From the NCBI GenBank assembly GCA_017432825.1, contig JAFRIJ010000011.1, positions 98,591 through 162,590 of the forward strand: a stretch of DNA of 64,000 nt. Reading direction: 5' to 3'. A model generated the notes under the pieces. It did no database searches. It was not told the DNA's origin and saw only the letters and a list, made by a program, of their open reading frames with translations. Both the position numbers and the translations under genes were made by a program. This stretch comes from Bacilli bacterium (GTDB lineage Bacteria > Bacillota_I > Bacilli_A > RF39 > UBA660). How positions within the stretch are numbered: position 1 is the first letter of the stretch; every line of letters starts with the position of its first letter. Positions 43,107-55,439 of the stretch are shown in pieces.

Positions 43107-44738
43107 TATAAATTCTCTTAATATAGATAATTTTGGTACGTTTTCGCTTGGAATTGGTAATACTAGTTTTAATATTTCTAGCAATCTAATAGCGGTATCA
43201 TATCCTGGATCATCTGGTGTTACGGAATATAGTAATGGTTCTACGTATGTTTTTAAGACTCCAAATTCATATGCTAAGAATGTATTAAAGATTACATCTG
43301 CTTCATCTTGGAAAGGAAATACGTATTTTTCTTCTCCTTTTCTTACATCAATCCATGTTTTTATTGTTGTTGCTGGCGAATAGCCTCTTGTGTAGTAATC
43401 TCTTACTATTCTTCTTAGTAATCTTATATCTGTCAAACTAATTCTATTATCATCATCTATATTTAGAAATGTTAATGGACTTAAATATATTTTATATTTG
43501 TTTTTAGAAGGTATTTCTTTAGTTAGTTCTTCATTTAGTGTATGTAGTCCTTCTATTATTAATATATCGTTTTCTTCTAATTTTAGAGTTTTTTTAAATT
43601 CTTTTTTTCCTGTTACAAAGTTAAATGTTGGTGTTGTTACTTGATGACCTTCTAATAACTTTTTTAATTGTTTATTAAATAAATTAATATCTATAGCTCT
43701 TAGACTTTCGAAATCTGGTCTTCCATTATCTCCTAGTGGTGTTTCATCTCTTTCTAAGAAATAATCATCTAAAGATAATGGATGAGGTTTTAATCCTAAT
43801 GTTTTTAAATATAGGGCTAATTTTTTTGATGTTGTTGTTTTTCCTGATGAAGATGGTCCTGATAATAATACTATTTTAATATCTTTTTTATTTTTATGTA
43901 TTTCTTCTGCTATTGTAAATAATTTGTGTTCTTGAAGAGTTTCAGATAAATTTATTATTTCACCTGTTCCTTCTTTTATTATTGCTTCATTTAATTCTCC
44001 AACATTATTTATATTTAATAAATTAGCCCAATTTGAGTATTCATCTAAGCTTTTTACATACTTCTCATGGTATTCATATTTTTTTATTTTTCCATTATTA
44101 TAAGTAAATGGATATCTTAAAACTATTCCTTTATCGTCAATTTTAGTTAAATCAAACTTTTTAAGTATTCCTGTTTCTTTTGGAATATTTCCTATAATAT
44201 AGTTATATACTCCATCTAATTTATACAATTTTACTATATTAGATGTATTATATGATAGGGTTTTTACTTTATCATATCTCTTTATTTTCTTAAAATATTC
44301 TATAGCTTCAATTCTAGATGTTTCTATTTCTTTAAATGGTAAGTTTTCTTTTACTTTTTCTGTCATTAATTTTTTTATTTCTTCTAATTCTTTATCAGTA
44401 ATTTTCTTATCTATTTCACAATAAATTCCTTTATCTATTGGATGTCTTATTTTTATTTTAGTATCTTTACCTAGTACTTTCATTGTGCATGTTACAAATA
44501 AAAATATTAATCCTCTTTCATATATTTTGTTTCCTTCAGGATTTGTTATATCATAGAAAACTAACTCTCCACTTTTCATTATAACATCATCATAATTAAT
44601 TATTTGATTTTTAAATTTAGCACATATTATTTCGTGTTCGTAATTTTCTTGTACATCTTCTATTATTTTTCTTAGTGTTATGGCTCTAGGATATTCTTTT
44701 TTTGTACCATCTTCAAATGTTATTATTATTCTATCCAT
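43083..44738 (-). CDS. TGS-domain nucleoside (uridine-type) kinase
   Basis: 551 residues. An N-terminal TGS domain ([25 protein letters not shown]), a threonyl-tRNA-synthetase-like second part ([14 protein letters not shown]), and a C-terminal uridine kinase domain with P-loop [16 protein letters not shown] near residue 290 and [11 protein letters not shown]. This fused architecture is common in Firmicutes. It should phosphorylate a nucleoside; the exact substrate is unclear. Confidence 0.9.
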   Translation of the reverse strand: MDRIIITFEDGTKKEYPRAITLRKIIEDVQENYEHEIICAKFKNQIINYDDVIMKSGELVFYDITNPEGNKIYERGLIFLFVTCTMKVLGKDTKIKIRHPIDKGIYCEIDKKITDKELEEIKKLMTEKVKENLPFKEIETSRIEAIEYFKKIKRYDKVKTLSYNTSNIVKLYKLDGVYNYIIGNIPKETGILKKFDLTKIDDKGIVLRYPFTYNNGKIKKYEYHEKYVKSLDEYSNWANLLNINNVGELNEAIIKEGTGEIINLSETLQEHKLFTIAEEIHKNKKDIKIVLLSGPSSSGKTTTSKKLALYLKTLGLKPHPLSLDDYFLERDETPLGDNGRPDFESLRAIDINLFNKQLKKLLEGHQVTTPTFNFVTGKKEFKKTLKLEENDILIIEGLHTLNEELTKEIPSKNKYKIYLSPLTFLNIDDDNRISLTDIRLLRRIVRDYYTRGYSPATTIKTWIDVRKGEEKYVFPFQDEADVIFNTFLAYEFGVLKTYVEPLLYSVTPDDPGYDTAIRLLEILKLVLPIPSENVPKLSILREFIGGSYFQI

Positions 44739-44865
44739 TTTTTACCCTCTCCTATACATTCTATTCTTTCTAGTTTATTATATTATACTAATTATAGTTT
44801 ATTTTGTCAAAATAATTAATGTATATTTTATGTATTATTATCTTAATATATATATAGGTGATAAT

Positions 44866-45444
44866 ATGAACTTAATACCAACTGTTATTGAAAAGAGTAA
44901 TTACGGAGAAAGAGCTTATGATATTTATTCTAGATTGTTAAAAGATAGGATTATTATTTTAAGTGGAGAAATTGATGATAACCTTGCTAATAGTGTTATC
45001 GCACAATTATTATATTTAGATGGTATTAATCATGATAGTATTAGTTTATACATTAATTCTCCAGGTGGAAGTATTACTTCTGGTATGGCTATATATGATA
45101 CTATGAATTATATATCTAGTAAAGTTTCAACTATTTGTATTGGAATTGCTGCTTCTATGGCTGCTTTCTTATTATCAAGTGGTGAAAAAGGAATGAGGTA
45201 TTGTTTAGAAAATTCTGAAGTGATGATTCATCAACCATTAGGTGGTGCTCAAGGGCAAGCTACAGAGATTAAAATTGCCGCAGAAAGAATAATTAAATTA
45301 AAGAAACATTTAAATAAGATTTTGTCTCTTAATACTGGTAAAAGTATTAGTAAAATCAATAAAGATACGGAACGCGATTGTTTTATGGATAGTAAGGAAG
45401 CTCTAAGATACGGTCTAATTGATAAAATTTTGACTAATAAATAA
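44866..45444 (+). CDS. clpP: ATP-dependent Clp protease proteolytic subunit
   Basis: 192 residues from the ATG at 44866, which follows GGTGATAAT; a frame back to 44680 runs antisense over the kinase start and is rejected. Catalytic triad: Ser97 in [11 protein letters not shown], His122 in [11 protein letters not shown], Asp168 in KDTERDCFM. It forms the ClpP barrel with ClpX/ClpC-type unfoldases. Monocistronic with a strong terminator. Confidence 0.96.
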   Translation: MNLIPTVIEKSNYGERAYDIYSRLLKDRIIILSGEIDDNLANSVIAQLLYLDGINHDSISLYINSPGGSITSGMAIYDTMNYISSKVSTICIGIAASMAAFLLSSGEKGMRYCLENSEVMIHQPLGGAQGQATEIKIAAERIIKLKKHLNKILSLNTGKSISKINKDTERDCFMDSKEALRYGLIDKILTNK

Positions 45445-45471
45445 AATCCACATGATTGTGGATTTTATTTT
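45443..45471. terminator. Terminator between clpP and rpoC
   Basis: AAAATCCACA pairs with TGTGGATTTT around TGAT, with T-rich flanks on both strands; it can end both convergent units. Confidence 0.8.
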
Positions 45472-45502
45472 ACATGTTTATTTACAAAAAAAAGAATTTA
45501 TG

Positions 45503-48500
45503 TTATTCCATAAACTCTTCTTCTAATACTTCTGATGGTTCTTCATCGTAGAATTCTTTTTCAAGTGTATATCCTATGTCCATATATTCTTTAGCACCAG
45601 TTCCTGCTGGAATTAATTTACCTATAATTACATTTTCTTTTAATCCATGTAATTTATCAGTACTTCCTTTTACAGCTGCTTCAGTTAATATTCTTGTTGT
45701 TTCTTGGAATGATGCTGATGATAAGAATGAATCAGTTTGTAATGCAGCTTTAGTTATACCTAATAATATTGGTTGTCCTATAGCTGGTTTTTTACCTTGG
45801 ATAATTACATCTTTATTTCCTTCAGTAAATTCATTAATTGTTACTGTAGTACTTGGTACAAAGTTTGTATCTCCAGCATCAACTATACGCATTTGAGATA
45901 TCATTCTTCTTGCTATTAATTCTACGTGTTTATCATTAATATCAACACCTTGAGATCTATATACTTTTTGTACTTCTTTTAAGATATATTGTTGTACTGT
46001 ATTTGGATCTGTAACTGCTAATAATTCTTTTGGAGATACACTACCTTCAGTTAATTGGTCTCCAGCATTTACTGACATACCTTTTTCAACTTTTAGTTTT
46101 GCTCCATACATAGTAAGGTGTTCTCTTGTTTCTTTACTATTCTTAATGTAAATTTTAAATCTTCCATTTACATCATCTATTTTTGCAACTTTACCATCTA
46201 TTTCTGATATTAATGCTTTTCCTTTTGGTATACGAGCTTCAAATAATTCTTCAACACGAGGTAAACCTTGTGTAATATCTGCTCCAGCAACTCCACCAGT
46301 ATGGAATGTTCTCATTGTTAGCTGAGTTCCTGGTTCACCAATTGATTGAGCTCCCATTATACCTACTGCTTCACCTATTTCAACTAGGTTACCAGTAGCA
46401 AGATTACGTCCATAACATTTTTGACAAACGCCATGATTTGTACGGCATGTTAATACGTTTCTTATTTCTACTTCTTCAATACCAGCTTTAATTATTTTAT
46501 CTGCTATTGTTTCAGTTATATATGTATCTTTTTCACAAATAACTTCTTTTGTTTCAGGATTAATTACTTTTTTATTTGTAAATCTTCCTAATATTCTATC
46601 ATATAGTGGTTCAATTATACCATTCTTTTCATCTGTAAATGCTTTTACTAATGAGCCTTGTGTTGTTTTACAATCTTCTTCTCTTACAATTATGTCTTGT
46701 GCTACATCAACTAGACGTCTAGTCATATAACCAGAGTCAGCTGTTTTAAGTGCTGTATCAGCACTACCTTTACGTGCACCATGTGTTGACAAGAAGAATT
46801 CAGATACTGATAATCCATCATTAAATGATGATAAGATTGGTATTTCAACTGGTTCACCATTTGGTTTTGCCATTATACCACGCATACCTGCTAATTGTAC
46901 GAAGTTAGAAATTGATCCACGAGCTTTAGAATTCATCATAATAAATATAGGATTATCTTCAAAATCTTTTGATTTTGCGTATTCACTTAATTCATCTTGA
47001 ATTTCTTCCTTGGCTTTATTCCATACGTCAATTACTAAATCTAATCTTTCTTTATCAGTAATTAAACCTCTTTGGAATTGTTTATTTATTTTCTTAACTT
47101 CTTTATTACTTTTTTCTATTATCTCATCTTTATTTTTACTTGTTACTATATCAGAATATGCTATAGTAATACCTGAATAAGTAGAATATTTAAATCCTTG
47201 ATCTTTTAATTTATCTAGGAATATAGATGTTTCTGTAGTTCTATATCTTTTGAACATTTGAGCTATTATTTTTTCTAGAGTACCTTTATTAAATGGTTTA
47301 GCTCTTTCTATATTTTTAATTTCTTCTTTGATATTTTTTCCATAATCAACAAAGTATTTAGCAGGTGTAAATCCTTCTATATTTTCTGTTGATGGTTCAT
47401 TTAAGAATGGGAATGAATCTGGTAATATTTCATTAAATATTATTTTACCTGCAGTTGTAATTAAATATTTATTTTTATATGTATCTAAGAATACTTTGTG
47501 TTTAAATGAATTTACTGGAACTGCTATTCTTGTATGAAGAGTTATATCTCTTCTTTGATATGCCATTAGGGCTTCATTTGTATTTTTAAATACTCTTCCT
47601 TCTCCAGGTTCATCATCTTTTTCCATAGTTATATAATAATTACCTAAAATCATATCTTGTGATGGTGTTACTATTGGCGATCCATCTTTTGGACTTAAGA
47701 TATTATTTGCTCCAAGCATTAAGATTCTTGCTTCTGCTTTGGCTTCTTCAGATAATGGTACATGGACAGCCATTTGGTCTCCATCAAAATCTGCATTGAA
47801 TCCTGTTGTTACTAGTGGATGTAATCTTATTGCTTTTCCAGATATTAATTTAGGTTCAAATGCTTGAATACCTAATCTGTGCAATGTTGGTGCACGGTTT
47901 AACATAACTGGATGTTCTTTAATTATATCTTCTACAACATCCCATACTTTAGGGTCTTTATTTTCTATCATTTTTTTAGCGGCTTTAATATTGTTTGCTA
48001 ATTCTCTTGATACTAATCCATTTATTACATGTGGTTTAAATAGTTCAAGTGCCATATCTTTAGGTATACCGCATTGATACATTTTTAAATCTGGTCCTAC
48101 TACTATAACTGAACGTCCTGAGTAGTCAACACGTTTTCCTAGTAAGTTTTGACGGAAACGACCTTGTTTTCCTTTTAACATACTAGATAGTGATTTTAAT
48201 GCTCTATTTCCAGCTCCTGTTACACTTCTTCCACGACGTCCGTTGTCAAATAATGCGTCAACTGCTTCTTGTAACATACGTTTTTCATTTTGTATAATAA
48301 TAGATGGAGCTCCTAATTCAATTAATTTTTTTAATCTATTATTTCTATTAATTACTCTTCTATATAAATCATTTAAATCAGATGTTGCAAATCTTCCACC
48401 ATCTAATTGAATCATTGGTCTTAATTCTGGTGGTATTACAGGTAATGCTTCTAAAATCATCCATTCTGGTTTGTTTCCAGATGTTGCAAAAGCATTTAAT

Positions 48501-49135
48501 ACATCTAATCTTTTGACTAATCTAACTCTTCTTTGTCCAGTTGCATTAGTTAATTCTTTTTGTAATTCTTCTAATTCTTTTTCTACATCAACTTGACTTA
48601 ATAATTCTTTAATAGCTGATGCTCCCATACCTACTTTGAATGTGTTTCCATATTTTTCATAATATACACGATATTCTTTGTCAGATAGAGTTTGTTTTTT
48701 AACTAATGTTGTTGCTCCTGGGTCTAATACTACATAAGATACAAAATAAATTACTTCTTCTAATTCTCTAGGAGACATATCTAGACATAATCCAATATAT
48801 GATGGAATTCCTTTTACATACCATATATGACTTACAGGGCTTGCAAGTTCAATATGTCCCATTCTTTCTCTTCTAACTTTTGATTTTGTTACTTCAACTC
48901 CACAACGATCGCAGATTATTCCTTTATATCTTAATCTTTTATATTTTCCACAGTTACATTCGTAATCTCTTGTTGGTCCAAATATTTTTTCACAGAACAA
49001 TCCATCACGTTCTGGTTTTAATGTTCTATAATTTATTGTTTCTGGTTTTTTTATTTCTCCATATGACCACTCACGAATTTGTTCAGGAGAAGCGATTCCA
49101 ATTTTTAAAGCTTTAAATTTATTTGCTTCTACCAT
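45503..49135 (-). CDS. rpoC: RNA polymerase beta' subunit
   Basis: 1210 residues. Zinc ribbon [23 protein letters not shown] near 60-82, the catalytic [12 protein letters not shown] near 443-454, bridge-helix region with [23 protein letters not shown], and a second zinc site [14 protein letters not shown]. Complete. The ATG overlaps the rpoB stop (TAATG), giving tight coupling for 1:1 subunit production. The end is acidic ([14 protein letters not shown]). Confidence 0.98.
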   Translation of the reverse strand: MVEANKFKALKIGIASPEQIREWSYGEIKKPETINYRTLKPERDGLFCEKIFGPTRDYECNCGKYKRLRYKGIICDRCGVEVTKSKVRRERMGHIELASPVSHIWYVKGIPSYIGLCLDMSPRELEEVIYFVSYVVLDPGATTLVKKQTLSDKEYRVYYEKYGNTFKVGMGASAIKELLSQVDVEKELEELQKELTNATGQRRVRLVKRLDVLNAFATSGNKPEWMILEALPVIPPELRPMIQLDGGRFATSDLNDLYRRVINRNNRLKKLIELGAPSIIIQNEKRMLQEAVDALFDNGRRGRSVTGAGNRALKSLSSMLKGKQGRFRQNLLGKRVDYSGRSVIVVGPDLKMYQCGIPKDMALELFKPHVINGLVSRELANNIKAAKKMIENKDPKVWDVVEDIIKEHPVMLNRAPTLHRLGIQAFEPKLISGKAIRLHPLVTTGFNADFDGDQMAVHVPLSEEAKAEARILMLGANNILSPKDGSPIVTPSQDMILGNYYITMEKDDEPGEGRVFKNTNEALMAYQRRDITLHTRIAVPVNSFKHKVFLDTYKNKYLITTAGKIIFNEILPDSFPFLNEPSTENIEGFTPAKYFVDYGKNIKEEIKNIERAKPFNKGTLEKIIAQMFKRYRTTETSIFLDKLKDQGFKYSTYSGITIAYSDIVTSKNKDEIIEKSNKEVKKINKQFQRGLITDKERLDLVIDVWNKAKEEIQDELSEYAKSKDFEDNPIFIMMNSKARGSISNFVQLAGMRGIMAKPNGEPVEIPILSSFNDGLSVSEFFLSTHGARKGSADTALKTADSGYMTRRLVDVAQDIIVREEDCKTTQGSLVKAFTDEKNGIIEPLYDRILGRFTNKKVINPETKEVICEKDTYITETIADKIIKAGIEEVEIRNVLTCRTNHGVCQKCYGRNLATGNLVEIGEAVGIMGAQSIGEPGTQLTMRTFHTGGVAGADITQGLPRVEELFEARIPKGKALISEIDGKVAKIDDVNGRFKIYIKNSKETREHLTMYGAKLKVEKGMSVNAGDQLTEGSVSPKELLAVTDPNTVQQYILKEVQKVYRSQGVDINDKHVELIARRMISQMRIVDAGDTNFVPSTTVTINEFTEGNKDVIIQGKKPAIGQPILLGITKAALQTDSFLSSASFQETTRILTEAAVKGSTDKLHGLKENVIIGKLIPAGTGAKEYMDIGYTLEKEFYDEEPSEVLEEEFME

Positions 49136-52100
49136 TAGAACTCACCTCCTATTTCTTCAACATCCTCTTCTATTTCTTCAATATCTTCAAAATCTTCATA
49201 ATTATCATTTTCTTCATCGTAGTCATCTTCATCGTCATAATCATCTTCTAAGACATCATTTTCGTCTTCTATTTTTTCCATCGCGTTATTGTTATTTACT
49301 TCTTCAACTAGTGGCATTTCTTCATCATCATCGTCATCTCTTGATTCTAATTCTTTAAATCCTACAACCTCATCGTCATTATTAATTACCGATATGTCTA
49401 GACCTAAAGCTTGGAATTCTTTAATTAATACTCTGAATGCTTCTGGTATTCCTGGGTTTGGTAGTGGATTTCCTTTTACAATTGATTCATATACTTTTAC
49501 ACGTCCTACTACATCGTCTGACTTATAAGTTAGAATTTCTTGTAATACATGTGATGCTCCATATGCTTCTAGAGCCCAAATTTCCATTTCTCCAAATCTT
49601 TGTCCACCAAATTGTGCTTTACCACCTAATGGTTGTTGTGTTACTAATGAATATGGTCCTGTAGACCTAGCATGTAACTTATCATCAACCATGTGATGTA
49701 ATTTTACGAAGTACATTACTCCAACGCTTATTCTATGATCAAATGGTTCTCCTGTTCTTCCATCATATAATATTGTTTTACCATCTTCGTCCATTCCAGC
49801 TTCTTTCATCATTGCTTTTACATCTTCTGTACTTGCACCATCTAATACTGGCGTTGCTATGTGTACACCTAGCTTTTTACAAGCCATTCCCATATGCAAT
49901 TCTAGTACTTGTCCGATGTTCATACGAGATGGAACACCTTGTGGATTCAACATTATATCTATTGGAGTACCATCTGGTAAATATGGCATATCTTCTTGTG
50001 GTAATATTAGTGATATAACACCTTTATTACCATGTCTTCCTGACATTTTATCTCCGACTTGAATTTTACGTTTTTGAATTATATATACTCTTACTACTTT
50101 ACTTACACCACTAGGTAATTCATCATTATCTTCTTTGGTGTATATCTTAACGTCATGTACAATACCTTCTCCACCATGTGGTACTGTAAGAGATGAATTT
50201 CTTACTTCTCTTGTTTTTTCTCCAAATATTGCATGTAATAATTTTTCTTCACTTGTTAAATCAGCCATTCCTTTAGGTGTAACTTTACCTACTAGAATAT
50301 CTCCTTCTTTAACTTCTGTTCCTATTTTAATAATACCATTTTCATCCAAATTTTTACGTGCATCTTCACTTATATTTGGTATATCTCTTGTTATTTCTTC
50401 TGGTCCTAATTTTGTATCACGGCATTGAGTTTCATAATCTTCTATATGCAATGATGTATATACATCTTCATTTACTAATCTTTCATTCATTATTACTGCA
50501 TCTTCAAAGTTGTATCCATTAAATGTCATAAATGCAATTGTCATGTTTTTACCTAGTGCTAGTTCACCTTTATCTGTACTTGGACCATCTGCTATTACTT
50601 GTCCTTTTTTAACTTTATCGCCTTTTCTAACAATTGGTCTATGATTAGCTGTTTCTCCTTGGTTTGATCTTTCAAATGTTGCTAAATCGTATGTATCTGT
50701 TCCTTTAGCATTTTTTATTACTATTTTTTTGGCATCAGCATACTCTACTACACCTTGTGCTTTTGCTACAACTACTGCTCCACTATCACGTGCTGCAACA
50801 TATTCTACACCAGTTCCTACATATGGTGCTTCAGTAGTTAATAGTGGTAGTGCTTGACGTTGCATGTTTGCACCCATTAGGGCACGAGTTGCATCATCAT
50901 GCTCTAAGAATGGAATTAAACTTGTAGTAACTGATACAACTTGTTGTGGAGATACGTCTATATAATCTACTTGATCTGCAGGTATAATTACGTTTTCACC
51001 ATTTAATCTACCTGTTACTTGATCGTCTACTATATATCCATCATCATCTACATTAACTGTTGCTTGTGATATATAATAATCTTGTTCTTCATTTGCAGTT
51101 AAATATTCAACTTTATCAGTTAGTTTTCTATTTTCTACTTTTCTGTATGGAGTTTGAATAAATCCATATTCATCTATCTTAGCATAACTTGCCAAAGATG
51201 TTATTAATCCAATATTTTGTCCTTCTGGTGATTCAATTGGACATATTCTACCATAATGAGAAGGGTTAACGTCACGAACTTCCATTCCAGCCCTATCTCT
51301 TGATAGTCCGCCTGGTCCTAATGCAGATAATCTTCTTTTATGTGTTAATTCTGCTATTGGATTTACTTGATCCATGAATTGTGATAATTGGCTTGAGCCA
51401 AAAAATTCTTTAATTACTGCAGTAACTGGTCTAATGTTAATTAAGCTTTTTGGTGTTACTGTTTCTATATCTTGAGTAGTCATTCTTTCTCTAACTACTC
51501 TTTCCATACGTGCTAATCCAATTTTTAATTGATTTTGTAATAATTCTCCAACTTGTCTTACACGTCTATTTCCTAAGTGATCTATTTCATCATCGTGTCC
51601 TATTCCATCTAGTAAATTTAGGTAATAATTTACAGATGCATATACATCAGATATCGTTAATGTTCTTACATCTATTGTTTGGTCATTACCCATTATTTTA
51701 ATCTTTTTCTTTGGATCTTTTGGAGAATATAAGTATAATACTTGAACTATATTATGATTATCTAATTCTTCATTTATTTTTACTTCTTCTCTTCCATATC
51801 CATCTTTTAATAATTCTTGTAATTTATTATATACTTCTTTAGTAATTTTTGTACCATCTGTAAAGATTGTTTCTCCATTAACTACTATATCTTGTGCTAG
51901 GGTATTATTTAATAGTCTATCTGTTATATTTAGTCTCTTATTAAATTTATATCTTCCTACTTTAGCTAAATCGTAGCGGAAGTTATCAAAGAATCTAGTA
52001 ATTAATTGGTTTTTAGAAGAATCTAATGTTGTAGGTTCTCCTGGTCTTAATTTTTCATATATTTCTATTAATGCTTCATCAGTATTCTTAGTTGAATCTT

Positions 52101-52767
52101 TTTCTATTGTATTTTTTAAATAAGCATTATTATTAAATACTTTTAAGATATCTTCATCACTTGATAATCCAAAAGCTCTTAATAATGTAGTAATTGGTAC
52201 TTTTCTTGTTCTATCTATTCTTACATAGATTACATCTTTTGCATCTATTTCATATTCTAGCCAAGTACCTCTTGTAGGAATAACTTTAGACGCAAAAACT
52301 GGTTTACCATTTTTATCCATTTCTTTGGAATAGTAAACACTTGGAGATCTAACTAATTGTGATACAATTACTCTTTCTGCACCATTTATAATAAATGTAC
52401 CACTTTCAGTCATTAAAGGCATATCTCCCAAAAATATTTCTTGTTCTTTTACTTCTCCAGTTTCATTATTAAAAAGTCTTGTTTGAACTTTTAATGGAGA
52501 TGCATAGGTTATTTGTCTATCTTTACATTCTTTTAAAGAGTATCTTGGTGTATCAAATTCATATTCACCAAACTCTAATGATAAGCTCCCAGAAAAGCTC
52601 TCAATAGGAAATAAGTCTTCAAACACCTCTTTTATTCCTTCTTGTACGAACCAATTATATGATTCTTTTTGAATTTGTAATAAGTTATCAAGTTCTAATG
52701 AATTTTTGATCATAGAATAGTTTCTTCTTTTTCTATAATCCCCGCTTTGCTTTAATTTATAAGCCAT
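49135..52767 (-). CDS. rpoB: RNA polymerase beta subunit
   Basis: 1210 residues from the ATG at 52767 ([18 protein letters not shown]), preceded by AGGGGTG; a frame up to 52863 runs through the promoter and leader. Rifampicin-region sequence [31 protein letters not shown] and [13 protein letters not shown] are intact, the former with the usual sensitive-type residues. The last 65 residues form a very acidic tail ([20 protein letters not shown]) beyond the conserved core. Followed directly by rpoC. Confidence 0.98.
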   Translation of the reverse strand: MAYKLKQSGDYRKRRNYSMIKNSLELDNLLQIQKESYNWFVQEGIKEVFEDLFPIESFSGSLSLEFGEYEFDTPRYSLKECKDRQITYASPLKVQTRLFNNETGEVKEQEIFLGDMPLMTESGTFIINGAERVIVSQLVRSPSVYYSKEMDKNGKPVFASKVIPTRGTWLEYEIDAKDVIYVRIDRTRKVPITTLLRAFGLSSDEDILKVFNNNAYLKNTIEKDSTKNTDEALIEIYEKLRPGEPTTLDSSKNQLITRFFDNFRYDLAKVGRYKFNKRLNITDRLLNNTLAQDIVVNGETIFTDGTKITKEVYNKLQELLKDGYGREEVKINEELDNHNIVQVLYLYSPKDPKKKIKIMGNDQTIDVRTLTISDVYASVNYYLNLLDGIGHDDEIDHLGNRRVRQVGELLQNQLKIGLARMERVVRERMTTQDIETVTPKSLINIRPVTAVIKEFFGSSQLSQFMDQVNPIAELTHKRRLSALGPGGLSRDRAGMEVRDVNPSHYGRICPIESPEGQNIGLITSLASYAKIDEYGFIQTPYRKVENRKLTDKVEYLTANEEQDYYISQATVNVDDDGYIVDDQVTGRLNGENVIIPADQVDYIDVSPQQVVSVTTSLIPFLEHDDATRALMGANMQRQALPLLTTEAPYVGTGVEYVAARDSGAVVVAKAQGVVEYADAKKIVIKNAKGTDTYDLATFERSNQGETANHRPIVRKGDKVKKGQVIADGPSTDKGELALGKNMTIAFMTFNGYNFEDAVIMNERLVNEDVYTSLHIEDYETQCRDTKLGPEEITRDIPNISEDARKNLDENGIIKIGTEVKEGDILVGKVTPKGMADLTSEEKLLHAIFGEKTREVRNSSLTVPHGGEGIVHDVKIYTKEDNDELPSGVSKVVRVYIIQKRKIQVGDKMSGRHGNKGVISLILPQEDMPYLPDGTPIDIMLNPQGVPSRMNIGQVLELHMGMACKKLGVHIATPVLDGASTEDVKAMMKEAGMDEDGKTILYDGRTGEPFDHRISVGVMYFVKLHHMVDDKLHARSTGPYSLVTQQPLGGKAQFGGQRFGEMEIWALEAYGASHVLQEILTYKSDDVVGRVKVYESIVKGNPLPNPGIPEAFRVLIKEFQALGLDISVINNDDEVVGFKELESRDDDDDEEMPLVEEVNNNNAMEKIEDENDVLEDDYDDEDDYDEENDNYEDFEDIEEIEEDVEEIGGEF

Positions 52768-52802
52768 TAATTTCACCCCTATGCCTAATTTTTTTAGATA
52801 AT

Positions 52803-52823
52803 AACGCGAAAAGGAGACGCGTT
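52803..52823 (-). promoter_or_regulatory. GC-clamped hairpin in the rpoB leader
   Basis: AACGCG and CGCGTT pair on the RNA around a nine-base loop, TCTCCTTTT. It is the only GC-rich structure in the leader, about 36 bases before the rpoB ATG. The pyrimidine loop resembles an anti-Shine-Dalgarno. Role unknown. Confidence 0.5.
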
Positions 52824-52834
52824 TCCAATATATA

Positions 52835-52863
52835 ATATTAGCATCTCCTTTGTAAAAAGTCAA
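52835..52863 (-). promoter_or_regulatory. rpoB promoter
   Basis: TTGACT (52863-52858), a 17-base spacer and TAATAT (52840-52835) on the minus strand. Confidence 0.75.
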
Positions 52864-53065
52864 TGAAAAAACTAATAATTATTAACTTTTTCTATTGTTT
52901 TTTATAATTATTAAATATTTTTATGATTTCTAATAATATTATAATGTATATTATTTTTCTTTATTAAGCCTATCTTTATATCTATTCAATTGATTTCGAG
53001 TTTCTCATGATAACACCTCTTGTATTTATATTACGTTTTTATTTATCAGTGTGATTAGTTTGCAT

Positions 53066-53092
53066 AGAAAAAGACCTAGTTTTACTAAGTCC
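53066..53092 (-). terminator. rplL terminator
   Basis: GACTTAG pairs with CTAGGTC (one G-U) around TAAAA, followed by TTTTT on the minus strand. It separates rplJL from rpoBC. Confidence 0.7.
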
Positions 53093-53097
53093 ATTTA

Positions 53098-53466
53098 TTA
53101 TTGAAGTTCTACTGTTGCTCCAGCTTCTTCAAATTTAGCTTTTAGTTCGTCTGCTTCTGCTTTGTCAATTCCTTCTTTAACATTTCCACCATTGTCAGCA
53201 ATGTCTTTAGCTTCTTTTAATCCTAATCCTGTTACATCTCTAACAATTTTGATAACTGCAATTTTATTTGGTCCTGCTGCTGTTAAAACAACATTTACCT
53301 TTGAAGGTCCTTCTTCAACTGCAGCTCCTGCTACTGGTGCAGCTACTGCTACAGCACTTGGATCAACACCAAATTCCTCCTTCATTGCATCTACTAATTC
53401 TTTTACTTCTAGAATTGACATTTCTTTTAAAGCATTTATAAAATCTTCTTTTGTTAATTTAGCCAT
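53098..53466 (-). CDS. rplL: 50S ribosomal protein L7/L12
   Basis: 122 residues. N-terminal dimerisation helices ([24 protein letters not shown]), an Ala/Val-rich hinge ([16 protein letters not shown]), and the C-terminal domain ([30 protein letters not shown]). It binds elongation factors on the stalk with L10. Preceded by rplJ, 17 bases apart. Confidence 0.98.
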   Translation of the reverse strand: MAKLTKEDFINALKEMSILEVKELVDAMKEEFGVDPSAVAVAAPVAGAAVEEGPSKVNVVLTAAGPNKIAVIKIVRDVTGLGLKEAKDIADNGGNVKEGIDKAEADELKAKFEEAGATVELQ

Positions 53467-53483
53467 TTTTATTTCCTCCTTAA

Positions 53484-54005
53484 TTAATTTTCTTCTTTTT
53501 GTTTAGAATACAAATCTAAACATATTGATAGGTCTCTTACTACTCCTATCATTCCACCTGCTAGCATTGTAAGTAATCCTTCTCTTGAAGGTATTTTAGC
53601 ATATTCCTTTAATTCATTTACATCAGCTAATTTTCCTTCAACAATTCCTACTTTAACTTCTAGTGCTTTGTGGTCTTTTGCAAAATCACTTATTATTTTT
53701 ACTGGTGCTAATTCATCTTTAGAAAATGATATAGCAGTTGGTCCTTCTAAGTAACTCGCTAAATCATAATCAGTTCCTTCTACTGCTCTTTTAGCTAGTG
53801 TATTTTTATATACTTTGTAATCGGAACCTGATTCTCTTAAGCTTCTTCTTAGTTCATTTACTTCAGAAACTTTCAATCCTCTTGCATTGAATAAAACAAC
53901 AGATTTGGCATTTTCGAATTTATTTTTTATTTCTTCAACTATTGATGCCTTTTGTTCAATTATCTTTGCATTTGCCACTTTTACAGCTCCTTTCTTTAAT
54001 GCCAT
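53484..54005 (-). CDS. rplJ: 50S ribosomal protein L10
   Basis: 173 residues from the ATG at 54005 ([19 protein letters not shown]), which has GAGGGA about seven bases before; the ORF could extend to 54020, but the GAGGGA would then be coding. [20 protein letters not shown] is typical. It anchors L7/L12 to the ribosome. Its ribosome site is locked in a leader hairpin, consistent with L10 autoregulation. Confidence 0.96.
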   Translation of the reverse strand: MALKKGAVKVANAKIIEQKASIVEEIKNKFENAKSVVLFNARGLKVSEVNELRRSLRESGSDYKVYKNTLAKRAVEGTDYDLASYLEGPTAISFSKDELAPVKIISDFAKDHKALEVKVGIVEGKLADVNELKEYAKIPSREGLLTMLAGGMIGVVRDLSICLDLYSKQKEEN

Positions 54006-54115
54006 AAATAAATCCCTCATAGAGTGAGGGATAAAAAAGTTCTATATTTTTTTATTCCTCGGTAAGATTTTCAAACTATATAGTCCTTACTGTCTACGGC
54101 ATAACTCTTCAACGT
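54006..54115 (-). promoter_or_regulatory. L10 leader RNA
   Basis: A roughly 110-base structured leader precedes rplJ. ATCCCTCA (54032-54025) pairs with TGAGGGAT (54019-54012), and the second arm contains the rplJ ribosome site. The upstream part includes GTTATGCCGTAGACAG and GAATCT-like segments as expected for the known L10 leader, which L10(L12)4 binds to reduce expression. Confidence 0.7.
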
Positions 54116-54120
54116 TTTAT

Positions 54121-54149
54121 ATTATATTACAATACTTTTTATTTGTCAA
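54121..54149 (-). promoter_or_regulatory. rplJL promoter
   Basis: TTGACA (54149-54144), 17-base spacer and TATAAT (54126-54121) on the minus strand. The -35 overlaps the last codons of rplA. Confidence 0.85.
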
Positions 54150-54834
54150 ATGAATTTATATCTATTTTAATTCCTGGACCCATAGTAGAAGATATTGCAA
54201 TATTCTTTACATATATTCCTTTTATTGTACTTGGTTTTGCTTTTAAAATAACATTAACGAATGCTTTTAAATTTTCAACAAGCTTTTCTTCATCAAAACT
54301 TGCTTTTCCAAATACACCATGAATATTTCCAAAACTATCTGTACGATAGTTAACTTTTCCTTTTTTAGTTTCTTCAATAGCTTTAGCTACTTCTGTAGTT
54401 ACTGTACCTGTTTTTGGATTTGGCATTAATCCTTTTGGTCCTAATAATTTACCAATTTTACCTAGCATAGGCATCATTTCTGGTGTTGCTATGATTACAT
54501 CAAAATCAAACCAATTTTCTTTTTCAATCTTATTAATCATATCTATATCACCAACAAAATCAGCTCCAGCTTCTTTTGCTTCTTTAGCATGATCTCCTTT
54601 TGCTAAGACTAAAATTCTTTTACTTTTACCAGTTCCATGTGGTAACACTACAGCTCCTCTTAATTGTTGATCTGCTTTCTTTTGATCTAGATTAAGATTC
54701 ATAGCTACTTCTAATGTTCCATCAAATTTTGAATTTGATGTTTCTTTTACTAATTTTACTGCTTCTTCTACATCATATAATTTAGTTCTATCAATTTTTT
54801 CTAAATTTGCTATGTGTCTTTTACTTTTACTCAT
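54139..54834 (-). CDS. rplA: 50S ribosomal protein L1
   Basis: 231 residues, full length. [24 protein letters not shown] at the start, [16 protein letters not shown] in the middle and [19 protein letters not shown] at the end. It binds 23S rRNA at the L1 stalk. Cotranscribed with rplK; a 73-base structured spacer (54835-54907) lies between. Confidence 0.98.
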   Translation of the reverse strand: MSKSKRHIANLEKIDRTKLYDVEEAVKLVKETSNSKFDGTLEVAMNLNLDQKKADQQLRGAVVLPHGTGKSKRILVLAKGDHAKEAKEAGADFVGDIDMINKIEKENWFDFDVIIATPEMMPMLGKIGKLLGPKGLMPNPKTGTVTTEVAKAIEETKKGKVNYRTDSFGNIHGVFGKASFDEEKLVENLKAFVNVILKAKPSTIKGIYVKNIAISSTMGPGIKIDINSFDK

Positions 54835-54907
54835 TTTATTACCTCCTTATGTGGTTAATAGCGGACTTTAATCCTTCCACGTAGGTATAAACCTATAGGA
54901 ATAATTA
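54835..54907 (-). promoter_or_regulatory. Structured rplK-rplA spacer
   Basis: The RNA has CCTATAGG-like and GTGG...CCAC inverted pairs around GGATTAAAGTCC and ends at the AAGGAGG of rplA. It could be an L1 feedback site, but I cannot match it to the known L1 motif. Confidence 0.35.
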
Positions 54908-55324
54908 TTATTTTACTTCGATTCCCATGTTACGAGCAGTTCCTTCAACAATTTTCATTGCTTCTTCAACTGTGTAAGCATTTAAATCTGGCAATTTAGT
55001 TTCGGCAATCTCTTTTAGTTGATCTTTAGTAATAGTTGCTACTGTTTCTCCTTTAGAGTTACCTTTCTTTACTTTAGCAACTTTCTTTAATAAGAATGCT
55101 GCTGGTGGAGTTTTTAAAACCATATCAAATGTTCTATCTTCATAGATAGTTATTTCAACTGGTAATACATCTCCCATTTTATCTTTTGTTGCATCATTGA
55201 ATTTTGTACAAAATTCTTGTAGGTTAATTCCTGCAGGTCCTAATACAGTTCCAACTGGTGGAGCTGGTGTTGCTCTACCGGCAGGTATTTGTAATTTAAT
55301 TATTTTTGTAACTTCTTTTGCCAC
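54908..55324 (-). CDS. rplK: 50S ribosomal protein L11
   Basis: 138 residues starting at a GTG (55324) that gives [16 protein letters not shown] and has GGAGGTG seven bases before. Alternative ATGs up to 55375 fall in the structured leader. [28 protein letters not shown] is the conserved L11 N-terminal domain. It binds the GTPase centre of 23S rRNA. First gene of rplK-rplA. Confidence 0.95.
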   Translation of the reverse strand: MAKEVTKIIKLQIPAGRATPAPPVGTVLGPAGINLQEFCTKFNDATKDKMGDVLPVEITIYEDRTFDMVLKTPPAAFLLKKVAKVKKGNSKGETVATITKDQLKEIAETKLPDLNAYTVEEAMKIVEGTARNMGIEVK

Positions 55325-55359
55325 GAAAAACACCTCCATATTCATATATTTTTTCGCGA

Positions 55360-55409
55360 GTGGTTCATACGACAAGCAAAGGCTGTCCGCCGTCTTCTTT
55401 GCCTCCCAC
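55360..55409 (-). promoter_or_regulatory. Structured leader upstream of rplK
   Basis: An unusually GC-rich stretch. RNA GTGG (55409-55406) can pair with CCAC (55363-55360), and inside it GGCAAAG (55403-55397) with CTTTGCT (55381-55375), around an ACGGCGGACAGC loop. It lies between the promoter and the GTG start, so a ribosomal-protein feedback site is likely. Confidence 0.5.
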
Positions 55410-55439
55410 TTTTAAACCTATTATCTGGTTGCGGTTATA

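Larger units (their letters stand above)
52768..53097 (-). other. 330-base gap between rplL and rpoB
   Basis: It holds the rplL terminator, the rpoB promoter and leader hairpin, and about 170 very AT-rich bases. Near 53012 AGAGGTG precedes an eight-codon ATG frame that ends in TAG. No longer gene is visible; the methyltransferase gene found here in Bacillus is absent. Confidence 0.7.

Noticed and set aside
44680-44865. N-terminal extension of ClpP by about 60 hydrophobic residues
   Set aside because: It runs antisense over the kinase start and has no ribosome site; the ATG at 44866 with GGTGATAAT gives the standard ClpP.
49289-50428. Several plus-strand ORFs across rpoB and rpoC
   Set aside because: They are shadows of the minus-strand polymerase genes with low-complexity hydrophobic translations and no ribosome sites.
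54835-54907. Assigning the rplK-rplA spacer as the L1 binding site
   Set aside because: Inverted pairs exist, but the internal-loop sequence does not match the L1 motif I know; listed only as a structured spacer.
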